A DNA stretch of 64,000 bases from Zhengella sp041738295 (lineage in GTDB: Bacteria > Pseudomonadota > Alphaproteobacteria > Rhizobiales > Rhizobiaceae), in contig JBGSQC010000157.1 in assembly GCA_041738295.1 (NCBI GenBank), positions 1 to 64,000 on the forward strand, written 5' to 3'. Position 1 is the stretch's first letter. Every line of letters starts with the position of its first letter. The translations under genes and the position numbers were made by a program. The notes under the pieces are model-generated. The model did no database searches, was not told the origin of the DNA, and saw only the letters and a list, made by a program, of their open reading frames with translations. Below are positions 6,985 to 15,742 of this stretch, piece after piece.

Positions 6985-8289
6985 ATGAGCAATTTTTCGC
7001 CGCGCGAGATCGTCTCCGAGCTCGACCGCTACATCATCGGCCAGAAGGAAGCCAAGCGCGCGGTGGCCATTGCACTTCGCAACCGCTGGCGGCGCCAGCA
7101 GCTGGAAAGCCCGATGCGCGAGGAAGTGACGCCGAAAAACATCCTGATGATCGGACCGACGGGCGTTGGCAAGACCGAGATATCGCGCCGTCTGGCCAAG
7201 CTTGCCAATGCGCCCTTCGTCAAGGTGGAGGCAACCAAATTCACCGAAGTTGGCTATGTCGGGCGCGATGTCGAGCAGATCGTGCGCGATCTGGTGGAAG
7301 CAGCCATCGTGCTGGTGCGCGACGCCAAGCGCGAACAGGTGAACGCCAAGGCGCATGTCAATGCCGAGGAGCGGGTGCTGGATGCGCTTGTCGGCAAGAC
7401 GGCGAGCCCCGCGACGCGCGACAGTTTCCGCAAGAAGCTGCGAGACGGGCAGATGGATGACAAGGACATCGAGATCGAGGTGGCCGATACCGGCATGCCC
7501 GGCGGCTTCGAGATTCCCGGCATGCCGGGCGCCAATATCGGGGTGCTCAACATCAACGACATGCTGTCCAAGGCAATGGGGGGGCGCACCAAGACGCGCC
7601 GCACGACGGTGAAGGAATCCTACCAGTTCCTCGTCAATGACGAATCCGACAAACTGCTCGACATGGACCAGATTACCCAGGAGGCCCTGCTGGCAGCCGA
7701 AAATGACGGCATCGTTTTCCTCGACGAGATCGACAAGATCGCCAGCAATGACAGCCGCGGCGGTGCCGGTGTCAGCCGCGAAGGCGTGCAGCGCGACCTG
7801 CTGCCGCTGATCGAGGGCACGACAGTCGCCACCAAATACGGGCCGGTGAAGACCGACCACATCCTGTTCATCGCATCGGGCGCTTTCCATGTGGCCAAGC
7901 CGTCCGACCTGCTGCCGGAATTGCAGGGCCGCCTGCCGATCCGGGTGGAGTTGCGCGCGCTGGAAAAGGATGATTTCCGCCGCATCCTCACCGAGACGGA
8001 AGCCAGCCTCATCAAGCAGTATGTGGCGCTGATGGAAACCGAGGGCGTGGCGCTGTCCTTTACCGATGATGCGATTGACGCGCTGGCGGGCATCGCCGTT
8101 GATCTCAATGCTGCGGTCGAGAACATCGGCGCGCGGCGGCTTCACACGGTGATGGAGCGCGTGCTGGACGACATCTCCTTCAAGGCCTCCGACATGGGAT
8201 CGGGCGATGTTGTCATCGACGCCGAGTATGTGCGCAAGCATGTCGGCGACCTTGCACAAAACACCGACCTGTCGCGCTTCATCCTGTAA
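6985..8289 (+). CDS. hslU: HslUV protease ATPase subunit HslU
   Basis: AAA+ unfoldase that feeds substrates to HslV. The 434-residue protein has Walker A GPTGVGKTE at 58-66, Walker B IVFLDEIDKI at about 243-252, the inserted I-domain between them (glycine-rich MPGGFEIPGMPG), the sensor region, and the HslV-docking C-terminus ending SRFIL. Length is typical. It follows the GNAT gene by three bases and shares its transcript. No clear terminator follows. Confidence 0.97.
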   Translation: MSNFSPREIVSELDRYIIGQKEAKRAVAIALRNRWRRQQLESPMREEVTPKNILMIGPTGVGKTEISRRLAKLANAPFVKVEATKFTEVGYVGRDVEQIVRDLVEAAIVLVRDAKREQVNAKAHVNAEERVLDALVGKTASPATRDSFRKKLRDGQMDDKDIEIEVADTGMPGGFEIPGMPGANIGVLNINDMLSKAMGGRTKTRRTTVKESYQFLVNDESDKLLDMDQITQEALLAAENDGIVFLDEIDKIASNDSRGGAGVSREGVQRDLLPLIEGTTVATKYGPVKTDHILFIASGAFHVAKPSDLLPELQGRLPIRVELRALEKDDFRRILTETEASLIKQYVALMETEGVALSFTDDAIDALAGIAVDLNAAVENIGARRLHTVMERVLDDISFKASDMGSGDVVIDAEYVRKHVGDLAQNTDLSRFIL

Positions 8290-8395
8290 CCATGATCACA
8301 CAGGGCAAGGTGAAACGGTTTCATGGTTTCGTTTGCTCTCGACTTCCCCGGCTGCCATCCTTAGGGAAAGCCGAACAGGAACCAGGCCACCCTGA

Positions 8396-9358
8396 ATGAT
8401 CAGTCTCACGTCCACCTTGCTTGCCCTTGCCTTGGCGCTGCTGACGCCGGCCACGGCTTTGGCTGTGGAAGTGGTGCCGCCGGGCAACCGCTTTGTAGAC
8501 CAACCGGAAATCCCCGGTGGCTCATCCAAGCGCACGGCGGCGATGAAGACTTCCTTCGAGGCCAAGTACCAGAAGGTGCTGGCGCTGATGCGCAGCGATG
8601 GCGACCTGCGGTCCAAGATCAAGGCCAATGCCTCGGCCTACGGGATCAGCCCGGTGCACATCGCCGGTGCCATTGCCGGGGAACACACTTACAATGTGGA
8701 TGCCTATGACCGGCTTCAAAGCTACTACGTCAAGGCGCTGTCCTATGTGAACCAGTCCTTCTCGTTTGCCCATGATGGCGAGAATGTCGATAACTTCATC
8801 CAGCGGCCGGAGTTTTCTGTCTGCGCATCGGCCAAGGGCAGCTATGACCAGTGGGGCTGCCGCGAGCGCGTGTGGAACGCAAAGTTCCGCGGAAAGTCGG
8901 CAGGAGGAAAGTCCTGGCCCAACAACCACTTCTCGGCGGTGTTCTTCCAGCCCTTCTATGCGGGCCAGACCTTCGGGCTTGGCCAGCTCAATCCGCTGAC
9001 GGCATTGCAAATGAGCGATCTGGTCGCTCGCACATCCGGCCTGCCGAGGCTTGATCATCGCAATCCGCAGGCGGTCTACAACACGATCATGGATCCGGAC
9101 AAATCGCTGCCCTATGTGGCAGCGACGATCCGCAAATCGATCGACGCCTACAAGTCGATTGCAGGCTTTGACATTTCCCAGAACCCGGGCCTGACCGCGA
9201 CGCTCTACAACATCGGAAGCCCGGAAGAACGCGCCCAGGCGTTGAGGGCCGAGAATGCCAGCCGGGTTGCCAGCGGCCAACCACCGCGCCTGCCGGAGGA
9301 AAATTACTACGGCTGGTTCGTCAACACGAAGCTCGCCGACCTGAGGTCTCTCTTCTGA
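8396..9358 (+). CDS. DUF1402 family secreted protein
   Basis: A 320-residue protein of the DUF1402 family, found mainly in Hyphomicrobiales. A signal peptide is clear at 1-23 (LLALALALLTPATALA, cleavage near AVEV), so the product is periplasmic. The blocks HIAGAIAGEHTYNVDAYDRLQ and TFGLGQLNPLTALQMSD recall lysozyme-like transglycosylase folds (a Glu followed by a GLGQ motif), which suggests murein hydrolysis, but this is not proven. It lies 106 bp after hslU. Confidence 0.85.
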   Translation: MISLTSTLLALALALLTPATALAVEVVPPGNRFVDQPEIPGGSSKRTAAMKTSFEAKYQKVLALMRSDGDLRSKIKANASAYGISPVHIAGAIAGEHTYNVDAYDRLQSYYVKALSYVNQSFSFAHDGENVDNFIQRPEFSVCASAKGSYDQWGCRERVWNAKFRGKSAGGKSWPNNHFSAVFFQPFYAGQTFGLGQLNPLTALQMSDLVARTSGLPRLDHRNPQAVYNTIMDPDKSLPYVAATIRKSIDAYKSIAGFDISQNPGLTATLYNIGSPEERAQALRAENASRVASGQPPRLPEENYYGWFVNTKLADLRSLF

Positions 9359-9370
9359 ACCGCCGCGCCG

Positions 9371-9751
9371 TTAAGCCTTGCGAGCCTGTCCGCTTTTAAG
9401 AAAAGCATCCAGCAGAGTATCAAGTGCATCCAGCGCGGTGTCATCCAGACCGGAAATGTCGGTGGCCAGACGGTTGGCAAAGGCTGTCGCCTTGGGTGAG
9501 AGGCCCGTGGTGTCGATTACGGCACGCGGATGCGAGCGGTTCGCCAATTCGGCCAGTTCATCCGCCTCGTCCCAGATCACGTTGAAATAACCGAGGATCC
9601 GCTGGAGCATGGACCAGCTCGGTATCCCGCGATGGCCGTGCTCGAGGGCAGAGAGATAGGCCGGCGAGACGCCGATGGCCGCTGCCATCTCCTTCTGGCT
9701 TACACCGCGCGCGGCGCGCATTTCCCGAAGTCTGGCACCGAAAGGTGTCAT
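9371..9751 (-). CDS. XRE-family transcriptional regulator
   Basis: A 126-residue protein with an N-terminal helix-turn-helix (about residues 5-60): LREMRAARGVSQKEMAAAIGVSPAYLSALE, where SQKEMAAAIG is helix 2 and SPAYLSALE the recognition helix. The C-terminal 60 residues are helical and acidic, with no known ligand domain. Its start overlaps the stop of the Smr gene by four bases, so the two are co-transcribed. Target genes are unknown; autoregulation of the timA-mltA-smr unit is possible. Confidence 0.88.
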   Translation of the reverse strand: MTPFGARLREMRAARGVSQKEMAAAIGVSPAYLSALEHGHRGIPSWSMLQRILGYFNVIWDEADELAELANRSHPRAVIDTTGLSPKATAFANRLATDISGLDDTALDALDTLLDAFLKSGQARKA

Positions 9752-10302
9752 GGCACGCGCTCCGGCGTGCGGCGCAGGCGTACATAGATAGCCCCCTCGC
9801 CGCCATGGCGACGCGCCGAGGTTTCATAACCGCTGACAATGGAACGGAAGACCGGCGTGGAGAACCAGGACGGCACGGCGCGTTGAAGAACGCCTTCGCT
9901 ACCGAGCGATTTGCCCTTTCCGGTGATCACCAGTACATGGCGCATCCCGCGGGCATGGGCGCGGGCAAGGAAATCATGCAGAAAGGCATGGGCTTCGGCC
10001 TGGAACAGTCCGTGTAGGTCGATCCGGGCCTCGATCGGCAACCTCCCTTTTTCCAGCTTCCGCTTGGTGGGACGGTCAAATCCGGGCGGATCGGAGGGGA
10101 CATGGGGCCTGAGCGCAGGGGCAGCCTGCTTCAGAAGTGGGGGACTGTCCTTCTTTGCTTCCTGCTCGGCCTGCGCCCGCATCATTTCCTCGACAATGCG
10201 GTCCATCACATCGCGGCCATGCAAGGGCTCGGCGGTTCGCGCCACCTTGCCCCACAGGATGCGGTCTTCAGCCGTCAGTGTCTTTGTCGATTTTGCCGCC
10301 AT
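9748..10302 (-). CDS. Smr domain protein (MutS2-C-like endonuclease domain)
   Basis: A 184-residue protein with a charged N-terminal half and a C-terminal Smr domain at about 90-178: the IDLHGLFQAEAHAFL motif and HVLVITGKGKSLGS loop are the hallmarks. Stand-alone Smr proteins can nick DNA or cleave RNA. The DLHG variant replaces the LDLHG of MutS2. It sits between mltA and the XRE regulator, 25 bp after mltA. No membrane segment or signal peptide is present. Confidence 0.88.
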   Translation of the reverse strand: MAAKSTKTLTAEDRILWGKVARTAEPLHGRDVMDRIVEEMMRAQAEQEAKKDSPPLLKQAAPALRPHVPSDPPGFDRPTKRKLEKGRLPIEARIDLHGLFQAEAHAFLHDFLARAHARGMRHVLVITGKGKSLGSEGVLQRAVPSWFSTPVFRSIVSGYETSARRHGGEGAIYVRLRRTPERVP

Positions 10303-10327
10303 TGCCTGTCTTTGCAGCCCCGCCTTT

Positions 10328-11428
10328 TCAGATCAAGCCCTTGGGCAGGAGCGCAAAGAAATCGGCCTCGTGGCGAATGGCACCGGCGATATGCCCTGCC
10401 GCATCGCCTGATCCGGCGAAAAGGTCACCGCGTGCCGGGCCGGTGATGGCTGAGCCAGTATCCTGCGCGATCATCAGGCGGCGAAAGGGTGCGTCGCCGA
10501 AGCGCTTCATATCAGGCGCATTGATGTAGAAGGGTGTTGCGAAGGTGTGAAGCAGTCGGTCAACGGCCACCGACCGGCCCGGCGTTAACGGAACCTTTGC
10601 GGCTGCTATCGGCCCCAGATGCGGATCATCCACTGGCGCATCACGAAAGAAGATGAAGGAGCGGTTCTGCCAGAGGATTTCGTTGATCCGGTCAGGGTTA
10701 GAGGCAAACCAGTCGCGGATTGCCTGCATCGAGATGATGTCCCGCGGGATTTCACCCATGGCAACGAGAATGCCGCCCGGACCGGTGAAGCGCTGCCCGG
10801 ACTTGGCAGCGTAGGTGATCCGGCGGGTTGAGCCATCCGTCATCATGAGGCGAGCAGCGCCCTGGACGTGGATAAAGAAGGCATCCACCGCGCTTTCAAG
10901 CCAGGCCATTTCCAGCTCCTGCCCCGCCAGCTCGCCCTGTTCGATGGCCGCCCGGTCTGGATATTCGGCCAAACCATCGGGTGTCGCGCGCGCAAAGGCC
11001 AGATAGGGATCCATTCCCGAAGGCCGGTTGGTCTCGTCAACATCGGCGAGGTCGGCAGGCCGGGCATAGAGCGGAACAGTGAAGCGATCGGTACGACTGG
11101 ACGATGCTTGCACCACGGGCTCGTAATAACCGGTCACAAAACCTTGGCTGCCATCTGCGGGCGTGATCCGATGGGGAACGAAATGGTCCTCGAAGAAGCG
11201 GCGGGCCTCTTCCCTGCTTTGCGGGTGAAAATTACGGGCTGCCGCGAAGGCCGGCTCGAAGGCCTCAAGCCGGACACCGAGCGAACCTGTTTTCCATGGT
11301 TTCTCGAGATAGCGAACCGCCGACAGCCTGAAAGCAGAAAAGGCCGCCGCATGATCATCGGCGACCCAGCCGGGCAGATCTTCAAAGCCCACACGCCGGA
11401 ACAAGGTGGAAAGCCCGGCGCCGTGCAT
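10328..11428 (-). CDS. mltA: MltA-type lytic murein transglycosylase
   Basis: Cleaves the glycan strands of peptidoglycan with formation of 1,6-anhydromuramate. The 366-residue protein contains FVTGYYEPVVQ, the MltA barrel with TRRITYAAKSGQ, and the C-terminal 3D domain MIAQDTGSAITGPARGDLF with its Asp residues. No signal peptide or lipobox precedes the mature-like start, and the timA stop just three bases upstream leaves little room for one. Either export is unusual or the true start overlaps timA in another form. Co-transcribed with timA and smr. Confidence 0.9.
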   Translation of the reverse strand: MHGAGLSTLFRRVGFEDLPGWVADDHAAAFSAFRLSAVRYLEKPWKTGSLGVRLEAFEPAFAAARNFHPQSREEARRFFEDHFVPHRITPADGSQGFVTGYYEPVVQASSSRTDRFTVPLYARPADLADVDETNRPSGMDPYLAFARATPDGLAEYPDRAAIEQGELAGQELEMAWLESAVDAFFIHVQGAARLMMTDGSTRRITYAAKSGQRFTGPGGILVAMGEIPRDIISMQAIRDWFASNPDRINEILWQNRSFIFFRDAPVDDPHLGPIAAAKVPLTPGRSVAVDRLLHTFATPFYINAPDMKRFGDAPFRRLMIAQDTGSAITGPARGDLFAGSGDAAGHIAGAIRHEADFFALLPKGLI

Positions 11429-11431
11429 GGG

Positions 11432-12133
11432 TCATTCTTCTTCCGTGGCGACCAGCTTCCAGTTCGGATCGCGGCTGCGCATGTCGCGCGAGAAGGTCCA
11501 GACATCACGGCCTTCCGACACCAGGTCAGGATCGCCGTCGATGACCTTGCCGTCCTTGTCCATGGTGGCCGAGATCATCTCGGAGACAATCCGCAAGGTG
11601 ACGCTGGAGACATGATCCTTCAGCTCCGCGCCGATGATCTTGGCACTGGAGATGCCTACGAAGGACGACTTCATGGTTTCGCCGGACTTTTCGCGAGCGG
11701 TGATGGCCGAATCAAAGCCTTCAAAGACCTCACGCGACAACAGGTTGCGCAGGGTCTTGCGATCGCCTTCAGCAAAGGACATCACGATCATCTCGTATGC
11801 CGTCTTGGCACCGGTGACGAATTCCTCCGGATCGAAGTTCGGATCCTCATCCTTCAGGGCACGCAGCGCAGTGTTCAGTTCCGTGCCAGACGCAGCCACC
11901 TTATCCAGCGGCGCGTAGAAATCATCGGCAGGTTCTTCCGAGCCGCGCTTGCGCCGGGGGAGCGAGACGACATTGTCGTCCTTTGCCGTCTCCGCGCCTG
12001 CCTTGCGGTCGGTATAGGGATCAAACGGTGGCCGCTCAGTGCCAGTCCGCTTCCCGAGGACGGAGCGAAGCTGGAAAATGATGACCACAGCCACCACCAT
12101 GAAGAAGATCGTGCCGAAATCGAGATATTGCAT
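11432..12133 (-). CDS. timA: Tim44/TimA family membrane-linked adaptor protein
   Basis: The 233-residue protein starts MQYLDFGTIFFMVVAVVIIFQ with one N-terminal transmembrane helix, then a charged linker and a C-terminal Tim44-like domain (about 85-233) of the mitochondrial import-motor type. Alphaproteobacterial homologues are called TimA; the bacterial role is poorly defined. The ATG at 12133 was chosen because it begins at the membrane segment. It heads the minus-strand timA-mltA-smr-xre unit and has a good promoter upstream. Confidence 0.88.
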   Translation of the reverse strand: MQYLDFGTIFFMVVAVVIIFQLRSVLGKRTGTERPPFDPYTDRKAGAETAKDDNVVSLPRRKRGSEEPADDFYAPLDKVAASGTELNTALRALKDEDPNFDPEEFVTGAKTAYEMIVMSFAEGDRKTLRNLLSREVFEGFDSAITAREKSGETMKSSFVGISSAKIIGAELKDHVSSVTLRIVSEMISATMDKDGKVIDGDPDLVSEGRDVWTFSRDMRSRDPNWKLVATEEE

Positions 12134-12194
12134 TGTGCCTGCCAATCGGACCGCAGCGGTTTCCCGCCATTGAATTGAACACCTGATCACGCTT

Positions 12195-12223
12195 CATATA
12201 GAACGCAGATGCCCAGCATTCAA
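12195..12223 (-). promoter_or_regulatory. Candidate promoter for timA
   Basis: On the minus strand, TTGAAT (12218-12223) and TATATG (12195-12200) are 17 bp apart, placing the transcription start about 55 bp before the timA ATG. The 192-bp timA-fxsA gap also holds the palindrome GGCGGTACCGCC and a small ATAGGT/ACCTAT hairpin. Confidence 0.4.
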
Positions 12224-12324
12224 ATCCATAGGTGCCGAACCTATATAATTGGTGTCTTTGGCGGTACCGCCAGTTGCGACAGGCGGCTGGGGCCAGTCGC
12301 AGTCTCTTTTGAAAAGGCTTTTCC

Positions 12325-12813
12325 ATGCCGTTCGGGCTGATACCTTTTGTCCTGCTGATCATCCCCATCCTGGAGATTGCGGCCTTTATCCTCGTTGGTC
12401 AGCAGATCGGCATTGCCGCGACGCTGGCGATGATCGTTGTTACGGCAATCATCGGATCAATTCTCTTGCGCATGCAGGGGTTCGGCCTGTTGGCACGCAT
12501 CCAGGCCGAGACTGGAAAAGGCCGCGTCCCGGGCCGGGAACTGGTTCACGGCGTGATGATCCTGGTTGCGGGCGTGCTTCTTCTGACGCCGGGCTTCATC
12601 ACTGATACTTTGGGATTCCTGCTGTTCGTGCCCGCCATCCGCGATATGGCCTGGCGCTTCCTCAAAGACCGGGTGACCGTGACCACAGTTGGCATGCCCG
12701 GTTCGGCGCGGGATCGCTCACCGCCCCATGATGGCCGCACCATTGATCTCGAGGCCGAGGAGTTCCATGCCGACGTTCCGCCCTCCTCGCCCTGGAAGCG
12801 CGACCGATCATGA
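12325..12813 (+). CDS. fxsA: FxsA family membrane protein
   Basis: A 162-residue cytoplasmic-membrane protein with hydrophobic segments at about 3-22, 26-48 and 72-104 and the family block LLLTPGFITDTLGFLL. The tail is polar and acidic. FxsA is known to reduce phage T7 exclusion by the F plasmid in E. coli; the normal role is unclear. Its place immediately before secB and divergent from timA is a common arrangement in this order. Divergent from timA by 191 bp. Confidence 0.92.
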   Translation: MPFGLIPFVLLIIPILEIAAFILVGQQIGIAATLAMIVVTAIIGSILLRMQGFGLLARIQAETGKGRVPGRELVHGVMILVAGVLLLTPGFITDTLGFLLFVPAIRDMAWRFLKDRVTVTTVGMPGSARDRSPPHDGRTIDLEAEEFHADVPPSSPWKRDRS

Positions 12814-12923
12814 TCCCTGACCAAGCCAGTCTTAGGCCTGTCTTGTCTTGAGCGGGTCGCCATGATAGCCAGCCCCCGGAAAATCATCGCGCGGCAACGC
12901 GCCCAGTCACAAGGAAATGCCTG

Positions 12924-13412
12924 ATGACCGATCAGTCCGAAGCCGCCAACAATGGAGCCGGTGCACAGGAGCCGACCCTGAATGTTCTGGCACAGTACAC
13001 CAAGGACTTCTCCTTCGAGAACCCGAACGCGCCGCTTTCGCTCCAGGGCCAGGGCAAAAGCCCGGCCATCAACATCAATGTGAACGTCAACGCCAATCCG
13101 CTGGGCGATACCGAGTTCGATGTCGTTCTCACCGTCAACTGCCGCGCCGAGGTGGAGAAGAAAGTTCTGTTCAATGTTGAGCTGGTTTATGGCGGCGTGT
13201 TCCGCATCGCCGGTTTTCCGCAGGAGCATGTGCTGCCGATCCTCTTCATCGAGTGCCCGCGCCTGCTGTTCCCGTTTGCCCGCCAGATCATTTCGGACGC
13301 TACCCGCAATGGCGGCTATCCTCCGCTGATGCTGGAGCCGATCGACTTTGCGGCGATGTTCCAGCAGCGCATGGCCGAAGAACAGGCCCGCTCGCAGGTT
13401 CAGGTCAGCTGA
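12924..13412 (+). CDS. secB: Protein-export chaperone SecB
   Basis: Homotetrameric chaperone that keeps preproteins unfolded and passes them to SecA. The 162-residue protein has the alphaproteobacterial N-terminal extension, the YTKDFSFENPNAP block, NVNVNANPLG and the conserved ECPRLLFPFAR helix. AAGGAA precedes the ATG. A parS-like site and a strong terminator follow. It is convergent with dnaQ, which has its own reading from the right. Confidence 0.96.
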   Translation: MTDQSEAANNGAGAQEPTLNVLAQYTKDFSFENPNAPLSLQGQGKSPAININVNVNANPLGDTEFDVVLTVNCRAEVEKKVLFNVELVYGGVFRIAGFPQEHVLPILFIECPRLLFPFARQIISDATRNGGYPPLMLEPIDFAAMFQQRMAEEQARSQVQVS

Positions 13413-13422
13413 TCGGCAGCAA

Positions 13423-13438
13423 CGTTTCACGTGAATCA
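13423..13438. other. parS: parS-like site (degenerate)
   Basis: CGTTTCACGTGAATCA matches 14 of 16 positions of TGTTTCACGTGAAACA and keeps the palindromic core. It is intergenic, between the secB stop and its terminator, 3.8 kb left of the origin. Confidence 0.6.
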
Positions 13439-13439
13439 C

Positions 13440-13470
13440 AAAGCCCGGACCTCGCGTCCGGGCTTTTTGT
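13440..13470 (+). terminator. Rho-independent terminator of secB
   Basis: AAAGCCCGGAC-CTCGC-GTCCGGGCTTT is an 11-bp perfect stem followed by TTGTT. The A-rich left flank would let it also act on the convergent dnaQ transcript. Confidence 0.9.
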
Positions 13471-13501
13471 TAGTCGGATTCAACCAGTTCAATAAGCCTT
13501 G

Positions 13502-14236
13502 TTAGCCGGATTCTCCGATGGCCTCGGTTGAACCGAAACCAAGCTTGGCCCAGATTGCCTTGTCGCCGAGACCTATGACCATGCTCTCATGGGCGGCGAT
13601 CTCCGCTTCAGTGAGGCGGGGCGTGAGCGAAGCCGGACGCTGGCGGACTTCGTGGTGGACCAGCTCTGATCCTGCATCGGCAGATGCACCGGTCTCGTCA
13701 TCGCTGACCAGCCGGAGTGCGGCCTGCTTGCCGCCTGCCAGCTCGATATAGACCTCTGCCAGCAATTCCGAATCGAGCAATGCGCCGTGTTTCTCGCGGT
13801 GGGAATTGTCAACGCCGTAACGCCGACACAGCGCATCCAGCGAGTTGGGGCCCATGGGATGTTTGCGCCGCGCTATCGCCAGCGTGTCAATTACCCATTC
13901 AGGGCCGATCGGCGGCTGGCCAAGACGGGCCAGCTCGGCATTGATGAAGCCCATGTCGAAGGTTGCGTTGTGGGCGACCAATTTGGCACCGGCGACAAAG
14001 GCCAGAAAATCATCGGCTATCTGCCGGAAGGTCGGCTTGTCGGCCAGATCGGCGTTCGAAATGCCATGGATGGCGAGCGCTTCGGGATGCACTTCGCGGC
14101 CTTCAGGGTTGATGTAAACGTGAAAAGTGCGGCCGGTCGGGAACTTGTCCTCAAGCTCGACCCCACCGATCTCGATCACGCGGTCGGCGCGATTGTCGAG
14201 GCCGGTGGTTTCGGTGTCGAAGATGATCTCGCGCAT
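13502..14236 (-). CDS. dnaQ: DNA polymerase III epsilon subunit (3'-5' exonuclease)
   Basis: Proofreading exonuclease of the replicative polymerase. The 244-residue protein has the three DEDDh exonuclease motifs: FDTETTGLD (Asp7, Glu9), HNATFDMGFIN and the closing REKHGALLDSELLA with the catalytic His and Asp. A C-terminal tail of about 60 residues should bind the alpha subunit. The ATG at 14236 is at the family start; upstream codons are not conserved. It follows coaE by 58 bp in the minus-strand unit running away from the origin. Confidence 0.95.
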   Translation of the reverse strand: MREIIFDTETTGLDNRADRVIEIGGVELEDKFPTGRTFHVYINPEGREVHPEALAIHGISNADLADKPTFRQIADDFLAFVAGAKLVAHNATFDMGFINAELARLGQPPIGPEWVIDTLAIARRKHPMGPNSLDALCRRYGVDNSHREKHGALLDSELLAEVYIELAGGKQAALRLVSDDETGASADAGSELVHHEVRQRPASLTPRLTEAEIAAHESMVIGLGDKAIWAKLGFGSTEAIGESG

Positions 14237-14294
14237 GGGAATGATCCTTTTGCAGGCAAACAAGCCGCTGCCTGCCAAGTGTGCGTCGGTCCGG

Positions 14295-14897
14295 TCAGTC
14301 TTTCAAGGCAGGTCCTGAAGCTGACAACAGCGCAATGATGCGCGCCACTTCGGCGCGGGCAGGTGCAAGCCCCAGGCTGGTGTCGATGATGAAATCTGCG
14401 CGTGCGCGCTTCTCAGCGTCCGGCATCTGCCGGGCCAGGATGGACAGGAACTTTTCTTCCGTCATGCCCGGCCGCGATAACACCCGCTCGCGCTGAACGT
14501 CGGCTGGCGCGGTAACGACAATGATCTTGTCAACGCGGGTATCTCCGCCTGTTTCAAACAGGAGCGGGATATCGAGAATGACAAAGGGAGCGCCTGCTGC
14601 TTCGGCCCGCGAGATGAAGTCAAGCTCCTCTTCGCGGACCAGCGGATGAATGATCGCTTCGAGTTGTTTCAGGGCTTGCGGATTGCCCAGCACTGCCTTG
14701 CCGAGCGCTTCCCGGTTGACCACGCCCTCGGTGACCGTTCCGGGAAAGGCGGCTTCGACGAGCGGCGCTGCCTTGCCGGAATAGAGCCGGTGCACGGCTG
14801 CATCTGCGTCATGAACCGGGATGCCTGCTTCTGCAAACATGGCAGCTGTCGTGGACTTTCCCATGCCGATGGAACCGGTGAGGCCAACGCGCATCAT
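14295..14897 (-). CDS. coaE: Dephospho-CoA kinase
   Basis: Phosphorylates dephospho-CoA, the last step of coenzyme A synthesis. The 200-residue P-loop kinase has LTGSIGMGKST at residues 6-16, the DADAAVHRLY motif and DIPLLFE, and the lid arginines near RERVLSRPGM. The start is one of two adjacent ATG codons; the first overlaps the aroE stop as ATGA, which suggests coupling. coaA lies at the far left of the window, so two CoA-pathway genes are within 15 kb. Confidence 0.95.
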   Translation of the reverse strand: MMRVGLTGSIGMGKSTTAAMFAEAGIPVHDADAAVHRLYSGKAAPLVEAAFPGTVTEGVVNREALGKAVLGNPQALKQLEAIIHPLVREEELDFISRAEAAGAPFVILDIPLLFETGGDTRVDKIIVVTAPADVQRERVLSRPGMTEEKFLSILARQMPDAEKRARADFIIDTSLGLAPARAEVARIIALLSASGPALKD

Positions 14898-15742
14898 GGG
14901 CTGTCCTCCAGGCCCATGTCGGCCAGCACAAGCGCACGCAGTTCCGCCGTGACGACCGGGCGAACGCCAAACCAACGCTCAAAACCCGGCACTGCCTGAT
15001 GCAGCAACATGCCGAGTCCGTCCGCAGTCTTCATTCCACGCAATCGTGCGGCTGCCAGGAATGGCGTAACCAAAGGTGTATAGACAATGTCGGTAACGAG
15101 GGCCGACCGGGGTGCGGCCGACAGGTCGATGGCGTCGCCACCCTCCCCGTCCATCCCGAGCGTGGTCGTATTGACGATTATTGCCGCACCGGACAGGACA
15201 TCTTCGAGCGCCTCGAAACCTGCGCCATCTACCTTTGCACCGAAATGAGCGGCGAGTTCCTTGGCGCGAGCCGGGGTCCGGTTGACGATTTCAACCCGGT
15301 CAAAGCCCCGTTCCAGAAGTGAATGCACAACGGCACGCGCTGCACCCCCTGCCCCGATCACGGCTGCCTTGGCACCTTTGTCCCAGCCGGGAGCGCGATC
15401 ATCGAGATTGGCAAGGAACCCGTAAACATCGGAATTGTCGCCATGAAGGCGGCCATTCTCGATCCAGACGGTGTTGACTGCCCCAATCCGCTTTGCTGTC
15501 GGCGAGAGCACTTCCATCGCGCGGAAGGCATCCTCTTTGTGTGGCACGGTGACGTTGCAGCCGGCCAGACCGGAGGCAACAAGACCGGAAAAGAAACCCG
15601 GTGCGGTGCCGGCCGGAACATGGATCGCATCATAGCGTCCGGCGATTCCATGCAGTTTCAGCCAGTGGCCGTGGATAACCGGCGAGCGGGAATGCTTGAC
15701 CGGGTCGCCAATGACGCCAGCGCGGATTGTTCGGTCAGCCAT
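14894..15742 (-). CDS. aroE: Shikimate dehydrogenase
   Basis: NADP-dependent reduction of 3-dehydroshikimate in aromatic amino-acid synthesis. The 282-residue protein has the shikimate-binding KHSRSP motif, catalytic Lys69 (NVTVPHKE) and Asp105 (GDNSD), the dinucleotide loop VIGAGGAARA and the NADP-selecting NRTPARA. The C-terminal GLGMLLHQAVPGFE is typical. The start overlaps the maf stop by eight bases, and the end overlaps coaE, giving a compact maf-aroE-coaE-dnaQ unit. Confidence 0.96.
   Translation of the reverse strand: MADRTIRAGVIGDPVKHSRSPVIHGHWLKLHGIAGRYDAIHVPAGTAPGFFSGLVASGLAGCNVTVPHKEDAFRAMEVLSPTAKRIGAVNTVWIENGRLHGDNSDVYGFLANLDDRAPGWDKGAKAAVIGAGGAARAVVHSLLERGFDRVEIVNRTPARAKELAAHFGAKVDGAGFEALEDVLSGAAIIVNTTTLGMDGEGGDAIDLSAAPRSALVTDIVYTPLVTPFLAAARLRGMKTADGLGMLLHQAVPGFERWFGVRPVVTAELRALVLADMGLEDSP

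Noticed and set aside
6451..8259. A 602-codon open frame on the minus strand
   Set aside because: It is fully antisense to the GNAT gene and hslU, both clear by motif; high GC makes such shadows long. Its translation is His-rich with no domain.
10868..12178. A 436-codon plus-strand open frame
   Set aside because: It is antisense to mltA and timA; His/Glu-rich shadow without domain.
12254..12290. GGCGGTACCGCC and nearby dyads before fxsA as an operator or terminator
   Set aside because: Short and single, with no regulator next to it and no U-run; could be chance in GC-rich DNA.
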